Assembly (NCBI GenBank): GCA_039679945.1
Contig: JBDKTY010000127.1
Location: 62,001 to 126,000 of the forward strand
Origin: SbD1 sp039679945
Lineage (GTDB): Bacteria; Desulfobacterota; Syntrophobacteria; Syntrophobacterales; Syntrophobacteraceae
Reading direction: 5' to 3'
Length of the DNA: 64,000 bases
The notes under the pieces were generated by a model, which saw nothing but the letters and a program-made list of their open reading frames with translations, did not search any database and had not been told where the DNA came from. Shown here one piece after another: positions 52,872 to 60,393 of this stretch; within the stretch, counting starts at the first letter, position 1; the number at the start of each line of letters is the position of its first letter. Both the position numbers and the translations under genes were made by a program.

Positions 52872-54962
52872 ATGTCCAACAATACGCAGCACGATTTGTC
52901 ACGTTTGAGGAACATCGGAATCAGCGCCCATATCGATTCGGGGAAGACCACCCTGACGGAGCGCATTCTTTTCTACACGCGCCGCATTCATGCCATTCAC
53001 GACGTGAAGGGCAGGGACGGAGTCGGCGCGACCATGGACTTCATGGAACTCGAAAAAGAGCGGGGAATCACCATCCAGTCGGCCGCGACCTTCTGCTCCT
53101 GGTGTGATCATCCGATCAACATTATCGACACTCCGGGCCATGTGGACTTTACCATTGAAGTGGAAAGGGCGTTGCGCGTGCTCGACGGCGCCGTGCTCGT
53201 CCTGTGCGCGGTGGGCGGTGTTCAGTCGCAGTCCGTGACGGTTGACCGGCAGATGGTGCGCTACAAGGTACCTCGCATTGCCTTCGTGAACAAATGCGAC
53301 AGAACGGGCGCGGACCCGCTCAGAGTCGCGCGACAGCTCAAGGAGAAGCTCAACCACAACCCGGTGCTCCTGCAGATCCCGATGGGGCTGGAGAGCGATC
53401 ATCGCGGTGTGATCGACCTCGTTTCCATGAAGGCGCTCTCTTTTGATGGCGAGTACGGCGAAAAGATTACAGAGGGGGAGATCCCCGCGGAATTTGCCGA
53501 CCTCGCCCGTGAAAAACGTGAAGAGATGCTGGATGCCATCTCGCTTTTCTCCGATGACCTCACCGAGGCCATTCTCGGGGAGGAGCCCATCACCGAGGAG
53601 ATGATTCACGAGGCCGTGCGCAAGGGGACTCTCTCGCTGGAACTGACCCCCGTGCTCATGGGTTCGGCTTATAAGAACAAGGGCGTGCAACCCCTTCTCG
53701 ATGCCGTCCTGAGATACCTGCCGGCGCCACCCGATATTACGAACGAGGCCCTTGATCTGGACCGCGACGAGGAACAGATCGTGCTCGAGAGCGTCTCGGA
53801 CGGCCACCTGGTCATGCTGGCCTTCAAGCTTGAGGTGAGCCGCTACGGGCAGCTAACGTATGTGCGCGTGTACCAGGGAACGCTTAACAAGGGCGATACG
53901 ATTACGAATACCCGTACGGGCAAGCGCGTCAAGGTAGGGCGTCTCGTGCGGATGCACGCGGACGAAATGGAGGAGATTGAAAGCGCAGGCGCCGGCGACA
54001 TCGTGGCGCTTTTCGGAATCGACTGCGCTTCGGGCGATACATTTACCGACGGGCAGGTTCGCCTCGCGATGACCTCGATGCATGTTCCAGAGCCGGTCAT
54101 ATCTCTTGCGGTGAAGCCCAGGGACAAAAAGGCGGAGATGAACCTGAGTAAGGCGCTTACCAGGTTCTCCAAGGAAGATCCGACGTTCAAGGTTTACCTG
54201 GACGAGGAGACTAACGAGACTGTCATCTGCGGTATGGGCGAATTGCATCTGGATGTGTACGTGGAGCGGATGCGGCGGGAGTACGGCGCCGAAATCGAAA
54301 CGGGGATGCCGAAAGTGGCCTACCGCGAATCTCCGACGCGAAGGGCGGACTTCAACTATACTCATAAAAAACAGACGGGCGGTTCCGGTCAATTCGGCCG
54401 TGTCGCCGGTTTCATGGAGCCCTTTTCCGAGGGCGAATTCGAGTTCGCGAACAAGGTTACCGGAGGCGCTATCCCCACGGAGTTTATTCCCTCCTGCGAG
54501 AAGGGTTTCAAGGCCTGCCTCGCCAAGGGCGCCTATGCCGGTTTCCCGGTTGTGGGGGTGAAGGTGACCATCAATGACGGAGCGTCCCACTCGGTGGACT
54601 CATCGGACATCGCTTTCCAGCAGGCAGCCATCGGAGCGTTCCGCGAGGCTTACCAGAACGCGGGGCCCGTTATCCTTGAGCCGCTCATGCGCGTGGTGGT
54701 CGAAACACCCACGGAGTTCCAGGGGGCGGTTCTGGGGAGTCTCAACCAGAGGCGCGGAATAATTCTGAGCACATCCGAGGATGGTGTTTTTTCCACGATC
54801 GAGTCAGAGGTCCCGCTGGCCGAGATGTTCGGGTACTCGACCGTGCTGCGGTCCGGAACTCAGGGGAAAGCCGAGTTCACGATGGAGTTTTCGCGCTACA
54901 ACCAGGTTCCGAAGAGCCTTGCCGAGGAAATCGTACGCAAGGAGAAAGAAAACCGGAAATAA
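52872..54962 (+). CDS. fusA: Elongation factor G, mitochondrial EFG1-like (spdEFG1) subfamily
   Basis: The 696-residue translational GTPase has G1 IGISAHIDSGKTTLTERI (residues 15-32), G2 ERGITIQSAAT, G3 DTPGH and G4 NKCDRTGAD. IDSGKTT rather than DAGKTT, together with EVKGxDGVGATMDxMELEKERGITIQSAAT-type sequence, groups it with mitochondrial EFG1 and the related spdEFG1 proteins of Planctomycetes, spirochaetes and Deltaproteobacteria. These genomes usually carry a second EF-G for recycling. It stands alone, not in the rpsL-rpsG operon. Confidence 0.93.
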   Translation: MSNNTQHDLSRLRNIGISAHIDSGKTTLTERILFYTRRIHAIHDVKGRDGVGATMDFMELEKERGITIQSAATFCSWCDHPINIIDTPGHVDFTIEVERALRVLDGAVLVLCAVGGVQSQSVTVDRQMVRYKVPRIAFVNKCDRTGADPLRVARQLKEKLNHNPVLLQIPMGLESDHRGVIDLVSMKALSFDGEYGEKITEGEIPAEFADLAREKREEMLDAISLFSDDLTEAILGEEPITEEMIHEAVRKGTLSLELTPVLMGSAYKNKGVQPLLDAVLRYLPAPPDITNEALDLDRDEEQIVLESVSDGHLVMLAFKLEVSRYGQLTYVRVYQGTLNKGDTITNTRTGKRVKVGRLVRMHADEMEEIESAGAGDIVALFGIDCASGDTFTDGQVRLAMTSMHVPEPVISLAVKPRDKKAEMNLSKALTRFSKEDPTFKVYLDEETNETVICGMGELHLDVYVERMRREYGAEIETGMPKVAYRESPTRRADFNYTHKKQTGGSGQFGRVAGFMEPFSEGEFEFANKVTGGAIPTEFIPSCEKGFKACLAKGAYAGFPVVGVKVTINDGASHSVDSSDIAFQQAAIGAFREAYQNAGPVILEPLMRVVVETPTEFQGAVLGSLNQRRGIILSTSEDGVFSTIESEVPLAEMFGYSTVLRSGTQGKAEFTMEFSRYNQVPKSLAEEIVRKEKENRK

Positions 54963-55033
54963 TTCGCGCTCGAATATGAGCGCTCATGTTGACAAACAGG
55001 GAGCGCTCTGTTAAACAGGGTTTTCGTTTTCAT

Positions 55034-55105
55034 TCCCCGGTAGCTCAACGGCAGAGCGGGTGGCTGTTAACCACTAGGTTGATGGTTCGAGTCCGTCCCG
55101 GGGAG
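55034..55105 (+). tRNA. tRNA-Asn(GTT)
   Basis: Acceptor TCCCCGG pairs with CCGGGGA; the anticodon loop CTGTTAA gives GTT; the T-loop is GGTTCGAGTCC. The CCA end is not encoded. Starts 72 nt after fusA. An intrinsic terminator follows, then integrase debris, as is usual for a tRNA integration site. Confidence 0.95.
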
Positions 55106-55118
55106 CTTGAATAAGCGA

Positions 55119-55148
55119 GGGTCTAGCGGCAGATGCTAGGCCCTTTTT
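55119..55148 (+). terminator. Terminator downstream of tRNA-Asn
   Basis: GGGTCTAGC - GGCAGAT - GCTAGGCCC followed by TTTTT. Confidence 0.8.
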
Positions 55149-55425
55149 ACTTCACCGCAGTAGAAATTGCAGTAGTCCGGCTTTCCCGCCCAAGATAGCT
55201 CTCGAATTTCGCCATCGCTTCCCTTGCATCATCCAGATCCACCGTTGAATACCGGCAGTACATGGACATCGTCCGGTGACCGGTCAACTTCATGGTCACC
55301 ACTTCCTCCACCCCGGCGCGGCGCATGTTCGTGCTGAACGTGTGGCGTAAGTCGTGGAAGCGGAAATCAGAGATCGCGGCTTTCTCCGCTGCTCTAGCGA
55401 GTGCGGTCTTATTACTAATTTGCTT
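55147..55425 (-). pseudogene. C-terminal fragment of a tyrosine recombinase (phage-type integrase)
   Basis: The remaining frame reads ALARAAEKAAISDFRFHDLRHTFSTNMRRAG, VEEVVTMKLTGHRTMSMYCRYSTVDLDDAREA and ends at TAA 55147. HDLRHTF (Arg and His of the catalytic box) and LTGHRTMSMYCRYS with the Tyr nucleophile region are tyrosine-recombinase motifs. The N-terminal part is replaced by copy 5 of the dispersed element. It lies 42 nt from tRNA-Asn, transcribed toward it, which is the usual place for an integrase of a tRNA-inserted element. Confidence 0.8.
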
Positions 55426-55536
55426 TCGAGAGGATAAACCCCCGTTCGCCCTGAGGTATCGAAGGGTAGAACGGGTCAATTCTGAGCGGCATCTTCAATT
55501 TAGGGATAGACTCATCTTGAACGCAACTCCGTATTA
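55410..55536. repeat. Dispersed palindromic element, copy 5, interrupting an integrase
   Basis: Left end ATTACTAATTTGCTTTCGAG, core CCCGTTCGCCCTGAGG ... GAAGGGTAGAACGGG, right end CTCATCTTGAACGCAACTCC with GTATTAA. It joins directly to the tyrosine-recombinase fragment, showing that the element moves or was swept in by rearrangement. Confidence 0.75.
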
Positions 55537-55551
55537 ATGCTCTTGATCGGT

Positions 55552-55752
55552 TGCCCTTTACAGGTAAAGATATGCGGAGTGGTAAGGCTGCGTTGTGCCT
55601 GCCCCTGAGAACGACTTCCTTCCCTTCCACCACGATTTCATCCAGCAAAAGCCGAGATAGTCACGGCCGAAATCGGTGGACCGGTCGCGCATTTTTTCGA
55701 ACAGTGCCTTGCGGAATCCCTCTATCTGAATTGATTCAAAAACGGCCCTCAT
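55552..55752 (-). pseudogene. C-terminal fragment of a serine recombinase, frameshifted
   Basis: Minus strand MRAVFESIQIEGFRKALFEK, MRDRSTDFGRDYLGF then, one frame over, LLDEIVVEGKEVVLRGRHNAAL. The FGRDYL-x-LLDEIVVEGKEVVLRG pattern is the usual C-terminal end of large serine recombinases. One base shift near 55640 breaks the frame; the catalytic domain is gone. Confidence 0.6.
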
Positions 55753-55959
55753 GCTGGGCGCTCCGAGCCATTATACGGTTATTTTATGTGTTTCCAGCCC
55801 ATTGTCAAATAGCCAGATGCATTGGGATTTAGATATATTTTGGCCATTTCCGTTATTCCCATGTGCCGAACCTGCTGCAAAACCTCTAATATAATTGTTG
55901 CATAAGCAGCGATTTATAGTAATGAAATCAAAATCTTAAACAATATTTTGAGGTTCTGC

Positions 55960-56185
55960 ATGAGTTGCGGATTCGTCTCGGGGGATCGGAAACAACTGCT
56001 CCTCCTACCCCCATCGGTGGACAAGTGGGTCCCCAAAAACCACGTGGTTCGATTCGTTCACGATATCATTAAGCAAATGACGCTTACCTCTTGCTATACA
56101 GTGCCTACGGCACCGATGGCAGGCCTCCTTACGATCCGGCGATGATGCTCTCCGTTCTGGTCTATGCCTGTTGCCAGGGAGACGA
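55960..56185 (+). pseudogene. Transposase fragment, IS1182-type N-terminus
   Basis: MSCGFVSGDRKQLLLLPPSVDKWVPKNHVVRFVHDII is followed, in the next frame, by YSAYGTDGRPPYDPAMMLSVLVYACCQG. Together these are the first 80 residues of an IS1182-family transposase. The frame is shifted near 56085 and the remainder, including the catalytic domain, is missing; terminal repeats were not found. Confidence 0.75.
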
Positions 56186-56329
56186 CAATTACTCTCGGGG
56201 GAGGATGCCCGCGGGTGCAAGCTCCAGAGGCTATAGAGTCATCCACGAGATACAGGATGACACTCTTTTGGTTCTGGTCTTCTATGTCGGACACCGGCAA
56301 GATGCCTGCCGGGTTTGAACAGCCGGATT

Positions 56330-57766
56330 CTATTCCTTACACGCTACATCCGCATGGTGGTCGGCAAGGCGCCAAAGGGCATCGGTAAGGATTGCCCGAC
56401 TGAGGTCGCACGTGATCCCGCGGCTGTATTCCACTATTCGCGGGCTACGTGCGCGGCCCTCGATACGCGCGAGATGCATTACCGGGCAGCCTCCGCCGCA
56501 AGCGTATCGCCAAGCGCACTTCCGGCAATCTTCGCGATTGTCCACATGCAACGCAGTGAACATCCTGGCGAGAGGCCGGCGATCAAACCCCCCAGCTACA
56601 TTTCCCAGTCTGTATTGGTGCCGGCCCACAAGATAGATGCAGGGATAAATATCACCGTTTGGCCGTATCACGTAAGTGGCCCCGTAAGGGGCGCCGCAGG
56701 CCACGACATACCGGGTCCCGGGGCGTATATCGGCTGAAAAATCGTTGAAGGGAAACAGGTTGGCTTTGCCCGAGGAACTCTCTCCGAAGAGTTCGAGTGC
56801 CGCGGTAATTATCTTTTCCGGATCGGGCAGGATTTCTTCCGGAAAGAATTCACTATCCGAATTTATGGGCCGCACCGGAATGAAGAGCGATGAGGCGGCC
56901 CCGAGATCGGTATGGTGCGCCGCTACATCATGCAGCCGGTCGTGATTGGCCGAGGTTATCGTGGCCCGTAAGGTTGGGTGGACTCCCGCACGCACCAGCC
57001 GGCCAATCGTTTCGGCCGAGCGGGCGTGAGATGGACCGCCGCCGTGATAAGTCCGGCAACGGTCGTGGATTTCCGGCGGGCCGTCGATCCCGCAGACCAC
57101 TGAGATGTTGTAGCGTCCTACCCATTCGACCAGGTCGTGGGGCGTCAGTGTCAGATTGCTCGTAAGGTGGTACCGGATCTTCTTATCGGAATTGGCGGGC
57201 GCGAGTTCGCTCTCGCAACGACTTATGACCTGCTTGATGGCGGGCCAGTGCAGCAAAGGCTCGCCTCCGAAAAATCCAACTTCCACAGTCCCCCCCGGAG
57301 CGAGTTCCGCCAGGCATCTTGAAATGCCGAGAAGAGCGGTCTGCGTGCTCATTCCTTCGTGGTGTCTTTTCCGGTAGGTTTTGGGTCCGTTCAGGCAGTA
57401 GATGCATTCCAGGTTGCAGGATTCGCCCATAAGCAGATACAGCTTGATTGTACTCTTTGGACGGCATGCGATTTTTTCCGCGAGAATGTCCGGAGAATCG
57501 GGTTCATCGGGTTGTGATGATATGTCCACCAGGATGCGATGTTCACGAAGAATGCCGATAAGGGCGGTATCGTCAGGGAATGCCGCTTCCATCTCACCGG
57601 TGGTGCACCCGCCCGATGCAGCCGCAAGCACCCGCCTTATATGCGCCCTGCCCCGCTTGACATACAGCGGGAGCATATGGAACGAATTCACCAGAAGCAG
57701 CTCGTCAGGGCCTCTTTCCAGCGCGATGAGATCCTTTACCGTTTGGAGCCTGGTCTTCTCTCTCAT
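56330..57766 (-). CDS. Radical SAM/SPASM peptide maturase, second paralogue
   Basis: The 478-residue enzyme has an N-terminal region (1-95) that could act as a peptide-recognition element (DELLLVNSFHMLPLYVKRGR), the radical SAM motif CNLECIYC (C117, C121, C124) and a twitch/SPASM C-terminus: CGAPYGATYVIRPNGDIYPCIYLVG and CRKCAWRYACGGGCP. GFFGGEPLLHW binds SAM. It follows its paralogue by 47 nt and shares most motifs. Such enzymes install thioether or other crosslinks in ribosomal peptides. A tandem pair beside a Cys-rich peptide recalls the geopeptide-type maturases of Geobacter; that link is recollection. Confidence 0.88.
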   Translation of the reverse strand: MREKTRLQTVKDLIALERGPDELLLVNSFHMLPLYVKRGRAHIRRVLAAASGGCTTGEMEAAFPDDTALIGILREHRILVDISSQPDEPDSPDILAEKIACRPKSTIKLYLLMGESCNLECIYCLNGPKTYRKRHHEGMSTQTALLGISRCLAELAPGGTVEVGFFGGEPLLHWPAIKQVISRCESELAPANSDKKIRYHLTSNLTLTPHDLVEWVGRYNISVVCGIDGPPEIHDRCRTYHGGGPSHARSAETIGRLVRAGVHPTLRATITSANHDRLHDVAAHHTDLGAASSLFIPVRPINSDSEFFPEEILPDPEKIITAALELFGESSSGKANLFPFNDFSADIRPGTRYVVACGAPYGATYVIRPNGDIYPCIYLVGRHQYRLGNVAGGFDRRPLARMFTALHVDNREDCRKCAWRYACGGGCPVMHLARIEGRARSPRIVEYSRGITCDLSRAILTDALWRLADHHADVACKE

Positions 57767-57813
57767 GGATTTACCCCCGATGAAGTTGGAAAGTGGTGGT
57801 CAAACGATTTACT

Positions 57814-59298
57814 TCAGCAAAAGTTGGTGCGGTCGGGGGCCTCTTCGGGCAGTGTCCCGTGCCCATCTGCAATTCCGGCCATGACCTGGTCGGCCACATC
57901 CCAGAGCAGTTCCTCCAGTATTGCCTTTGTAAGATCGCAGTTTATCCGGTGGCCGTACTCCACTGCCCAGGCGCTTTTTTCGCTTTCTTTCATGGGGGCC
58001 AGGCTCATGATCGGACACCCTCCCCCGCATGCATAGCGCCATGCACACCTGCTGCATTTAGCGACATTATCAACATGCAGGGATACGAGCGCCCTGTCCA
58101 GGGGGCGGCGGTCCCACTTGCTTCCAAGTGTGCCGAAGCGATATTTCTCCTGGCCGACCACGTAGATACACGGATAGATGTCTCCATTTACGCGGACAAC
58201 GGGGGTCGTACCGGACGGCGCCGCGCAGGCCGTTATCTGGCGGGCGCCGGGGCGAAGTTTTAGGAGATACTGATTAAATGGAAACAGCTTCTGCTTGTCC
58301 CACAAACCACTTCGATAGACTTCCACAAGACCGGCGATAAGTTTTTCGGGATCGGGAAAAAGATCCCTCGGAAGGTAATTACGATCCGAGTTCAATGGAC
58401 TTACGGGTACCAGCGCGCAATTGCTGGCTCCAAGTGCCTTATGTTCGGCGGCAATGTCGGGAATTCGGTCGTGGTTGGCCGATGTGATGGTTGCGCGCAA
58501 TGCCACTGGAATCCCGGCATCCACAAGGCGGCGGATGGTTTCCGCGGTGCGCGCATGGGACGGCCCGCCGTGGAGATAGGGCCGGCAGCGGTTATGTATA
58601 TCATCCGGTCCGTCAACGTCCGACATGACCGTTATACTGTGTCTTTTGATCAATTCCAGCAGATCCGGAGGACATATGGTGAGATTGCTGGTAATATGAT
58701 AAGTTATCTTTATGCCTTCATATTTTTGTTTCAGCCCATTTTCGCATCCACTGATGATTTCCTTCGCCAGGGGCCAGTTCAATAGGGGCTCGCCCCCGAA
58801 GAACGCCACTTCCAGGTGACCTCCGGGGCTGAGTTCGTCCAGGCAGGCGGTTATGCTTCGCAGTGCAACATCGCGGCTCATTTTCGAATGAGTGCTCTTG
58901 ATGTAAGTTTCCGCCCCGTTCAGGCAGTAGATACATCCAAGATTGCAGGCCTCGGTGAGCAGAAGATAGACAGTTATCCTTTCTCGCGGGCGACAGGTGG
59001 TGACAGCCTGGATCTCGGGGAATTCGTATCGTTCTTTTTCAGTCGATGAGTCAACCAGGATGCGATGGTCTCGCAAAAGCGCTATGAGGGCTGCGTCCTG
59101 GGGAAAGGCTGATTTCAGCCCTTCGAGAGTCAGGCCCCTCGCTCCGTCGAGCAACCTTCCGACCCGTTCGCGGCCCCTGGCAACATAGAGCGGGAGCATG
59201 TAGAAAGAGTTTACCAGCAGCAACTCGTCGCCGCCTCTTTCCAGTGCGATCAGGTTCTGCGTGACATTGAGGATGCCGGAAAAACTGGACTGTTCCAT
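57814..59298 (-). CDS. Radical SAM/SPASM peptide maturase, first paralogue
   Basis: The 494-residue enzyme starts MEQSSFSGILNVTQNLIALE. The radical SAM cluster is CNLGCIYC (C118, C122, C125); FFGGEPLLNWPLAKEII follows. SPASM ligands are CAAPSGTTPVVRVNGDIYPCIYVVG and CSRCAWRYACGGGCPIMSLAP. It aligns along its length with the downstream enzyme, so the pair arose by duplication. ATG 59298 is chosen because AAGGA lies 8 nt upstream and its start matches the paralogue; the frame is open to 59388. It is divergent from the candidate precursor peptide gene. Confidence 0.88.
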   Translation of the reverse strand: MEQSSFSGILNVTQNLIALERGGDELLLVNSFYMLPLYVARGRERVGRLLDGARGLTLEGLKSAFPQDAALIALLRDHRILVDSSTEKERYEFPEIQAVTTCRPRERITVYLLLTEACNLGCIYCLNGAETYIKSTHSKMSRDVALRSITACLDELSPGGHLEVAFFGGEPLLNWPLAKEIISGCENGLKQKYEGIKITYHITSNLTICPPDLLELIKRHSITVMSDVDGPDDIHNRCRPYLHGGPSHARTAETIRRLVDAGIPVALRATITSANHDRIPDIAAEHKALGASNCALVPVSPLNSDRNYLPRDLFPDPEKLIAGLVEVYRSGLWDKQKLFPFNQYLLKLRPGARQITACAAPSGTTPVVRVNGDIYPCIYVVGQEKYRFGTLGSKWDRRPLDRALVSLHVDNVAKCSRCAWRYACGGGCPIMSLAPMKESEKSAWAVEYGHRINCDLTKAILEELLWDVADQVMAGIADGHGTLPEEAPDRTNFC

Positions 59299-59446
59299 GC
59301 TGGATTCCTTATAAAATGAATAACAACCATACGACTCTCGAAAAATAACATGGTGAAGTCCAGCAGCACAAGAGTTCCTTCGAAACAAGACTGAGAGTTG
59401 GTCAATAATTATTCAGATTGATTGAATTCACCAAAAGAGTTTTTAG

Positions 59447-59475
59447 TTGGACAACGCAGGCATTATTGTTGTACT
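59447..59475 (+). promoter_or_regulatory. Possible promoter of the precursor peptide gene
   Basis: TTGGAC - 17 nt - TGTACT, about 90 nt before ATG 59568. Both boxes match consensus in four positions; moderate at best. Confidence 0.3.
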
Positions 59476-59567
59476 CTGAATCTCAAAGTCTGAAAGAATC
59501 CAAAAGGATAATTGGCACACAAATCACTCCGGTTACAGTTGCCGGGCTTGTTCCAGGAGGTGAGAAA

Positions 59568-59744
59568 ATGTCAAAGGCCGGGGAATTTATCGTTACCGAA
59601 ACGTCGCCTGTGGTTCTGGATGATGATGCCTATACAATCGTGTCCCTTTGCGACCGCCTGTCCCTGGCGCGGGAAGCGAAGGACTACGTATCCGAGTGCT
59701 GCGCCCCATGTCCAAGTTTTACGACGGTGCCCTGTTCCTGCTAG
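59568..59744 (+). CDS. Candidate RiPP precursor peptide (58 aa, Cys-rich C-terminus)
   Basis: A perfect AGGAGGTGA ribosome site lies 4 nt before ATG 59568. The 58-residue peptide has an acidic leader (MSKAGEFIVTETSPVVLDDD), a helix-like DRLSLAREAKDYVSE and a compact C-terminal core CCAPCPSFTTVPCSC with five cysteines and several Ser/Thr/Pro, plus one Cys in the leader (C28). It is followed by an intrinsic terminator and is divergent from two radical SAM/SPASM genes. This is the usual layout of a radical-SAM-modified peptide. The upstream extension of the frame to 59418 lacks a ribosome site. No transporter or protease is in view. Confidence 0.72.
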   Translation: MSKAGEFIVTETSPVVLDDDAYTIVSLCDRLSLAREAKDYVSECCAPCPSFTTVPCSC

Positions 59745-59798
59745 AAAAGCGAGCCGAGCCCGCTCACTATTGAAGATTGAAAGCGCGTTGCCACTTTT

Positions 59799-59838
59799 CC
59801 AAGGGGCGGAGGCATGTCTTGGCCTCTGCCCTTTTTTT
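59799..59838 (+). terminator. Terminator after the precursor peptide gene
   Basis: AAGGGGCGGAGGC - loop - GCCTCTGCCCTT with a following T-tract of seven; 55 nt after the precursor stop. Confidence 0.85.
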
Positions 59839-60136
59839 CGATCAAATCCTTCAAGCAGCTTGCCTGACACCGGCCTTCTGAATCCCACATATCAGCTTTT
59901 CCGCTAAGCCGTTTAACTTCAGTCTTTCCGATTGCCGCCGCGACGATCGCGGAATGCTCGAACCAACAAAAGGAACAGACGCCTGATTTCATCATTGCCG
60001 CGGGTCGGAGCAGGATGCGGTTAAGGCCAACTGGGGCATGTTTCCAGGTGAATCGCCATGCATTTTCCAGAATGTGAAAAGTGTGACTCCTCGCGGGAGG
60101 TGGGGCATCCTCACCCGCAAGAATCCGATCCAACTT

Positions 60137-60261
60137 ATACTGTTTCGCGTTCAAGATGATACATCCCCCGTTCGCCCTGAGGCACCGAAGGGTGGAACGG
60201 GCCAATTTATGTTGGCAGCTTCACTCTCAGGGTAGATTTATCTTGAACGCAGCACCGTATA
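60137..60261. repeat. Dispersed palindromic element, copy 6 (full length)
   Basis: The clearest copy, about 125 bp: left end TATACTGTTTCGCGTTCAAG with ATGATA; core CCCGTTCGCCCTGAGG ... GAAGGGTGGAACGGGCC; right end TTTATCTTGAACGCAGCACC with GTATA. The ends are imperfect inverted repeats of about 22 bp, starting TATAC and ending GTATA. Confidence 0.85.
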
Positions 60262-60393
60262 GAACGGGAAACGCACTCTTCCCGGTACGGTGCAAAGATT
60301 GGTTGCATAAATAAGCCAAAATGATGAAAATCCAGTACACTGCAGAAAAGTCGTACGCGGATATCAGGCAACCCACAAAAGCGAGGGAAACCT

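Noticed and set aside
59418..59567. Longer start for the precursor peptide (108 codons)
   Set aside because: The extension has no ribosome site, whereas ATG 59568 has a perfect one.
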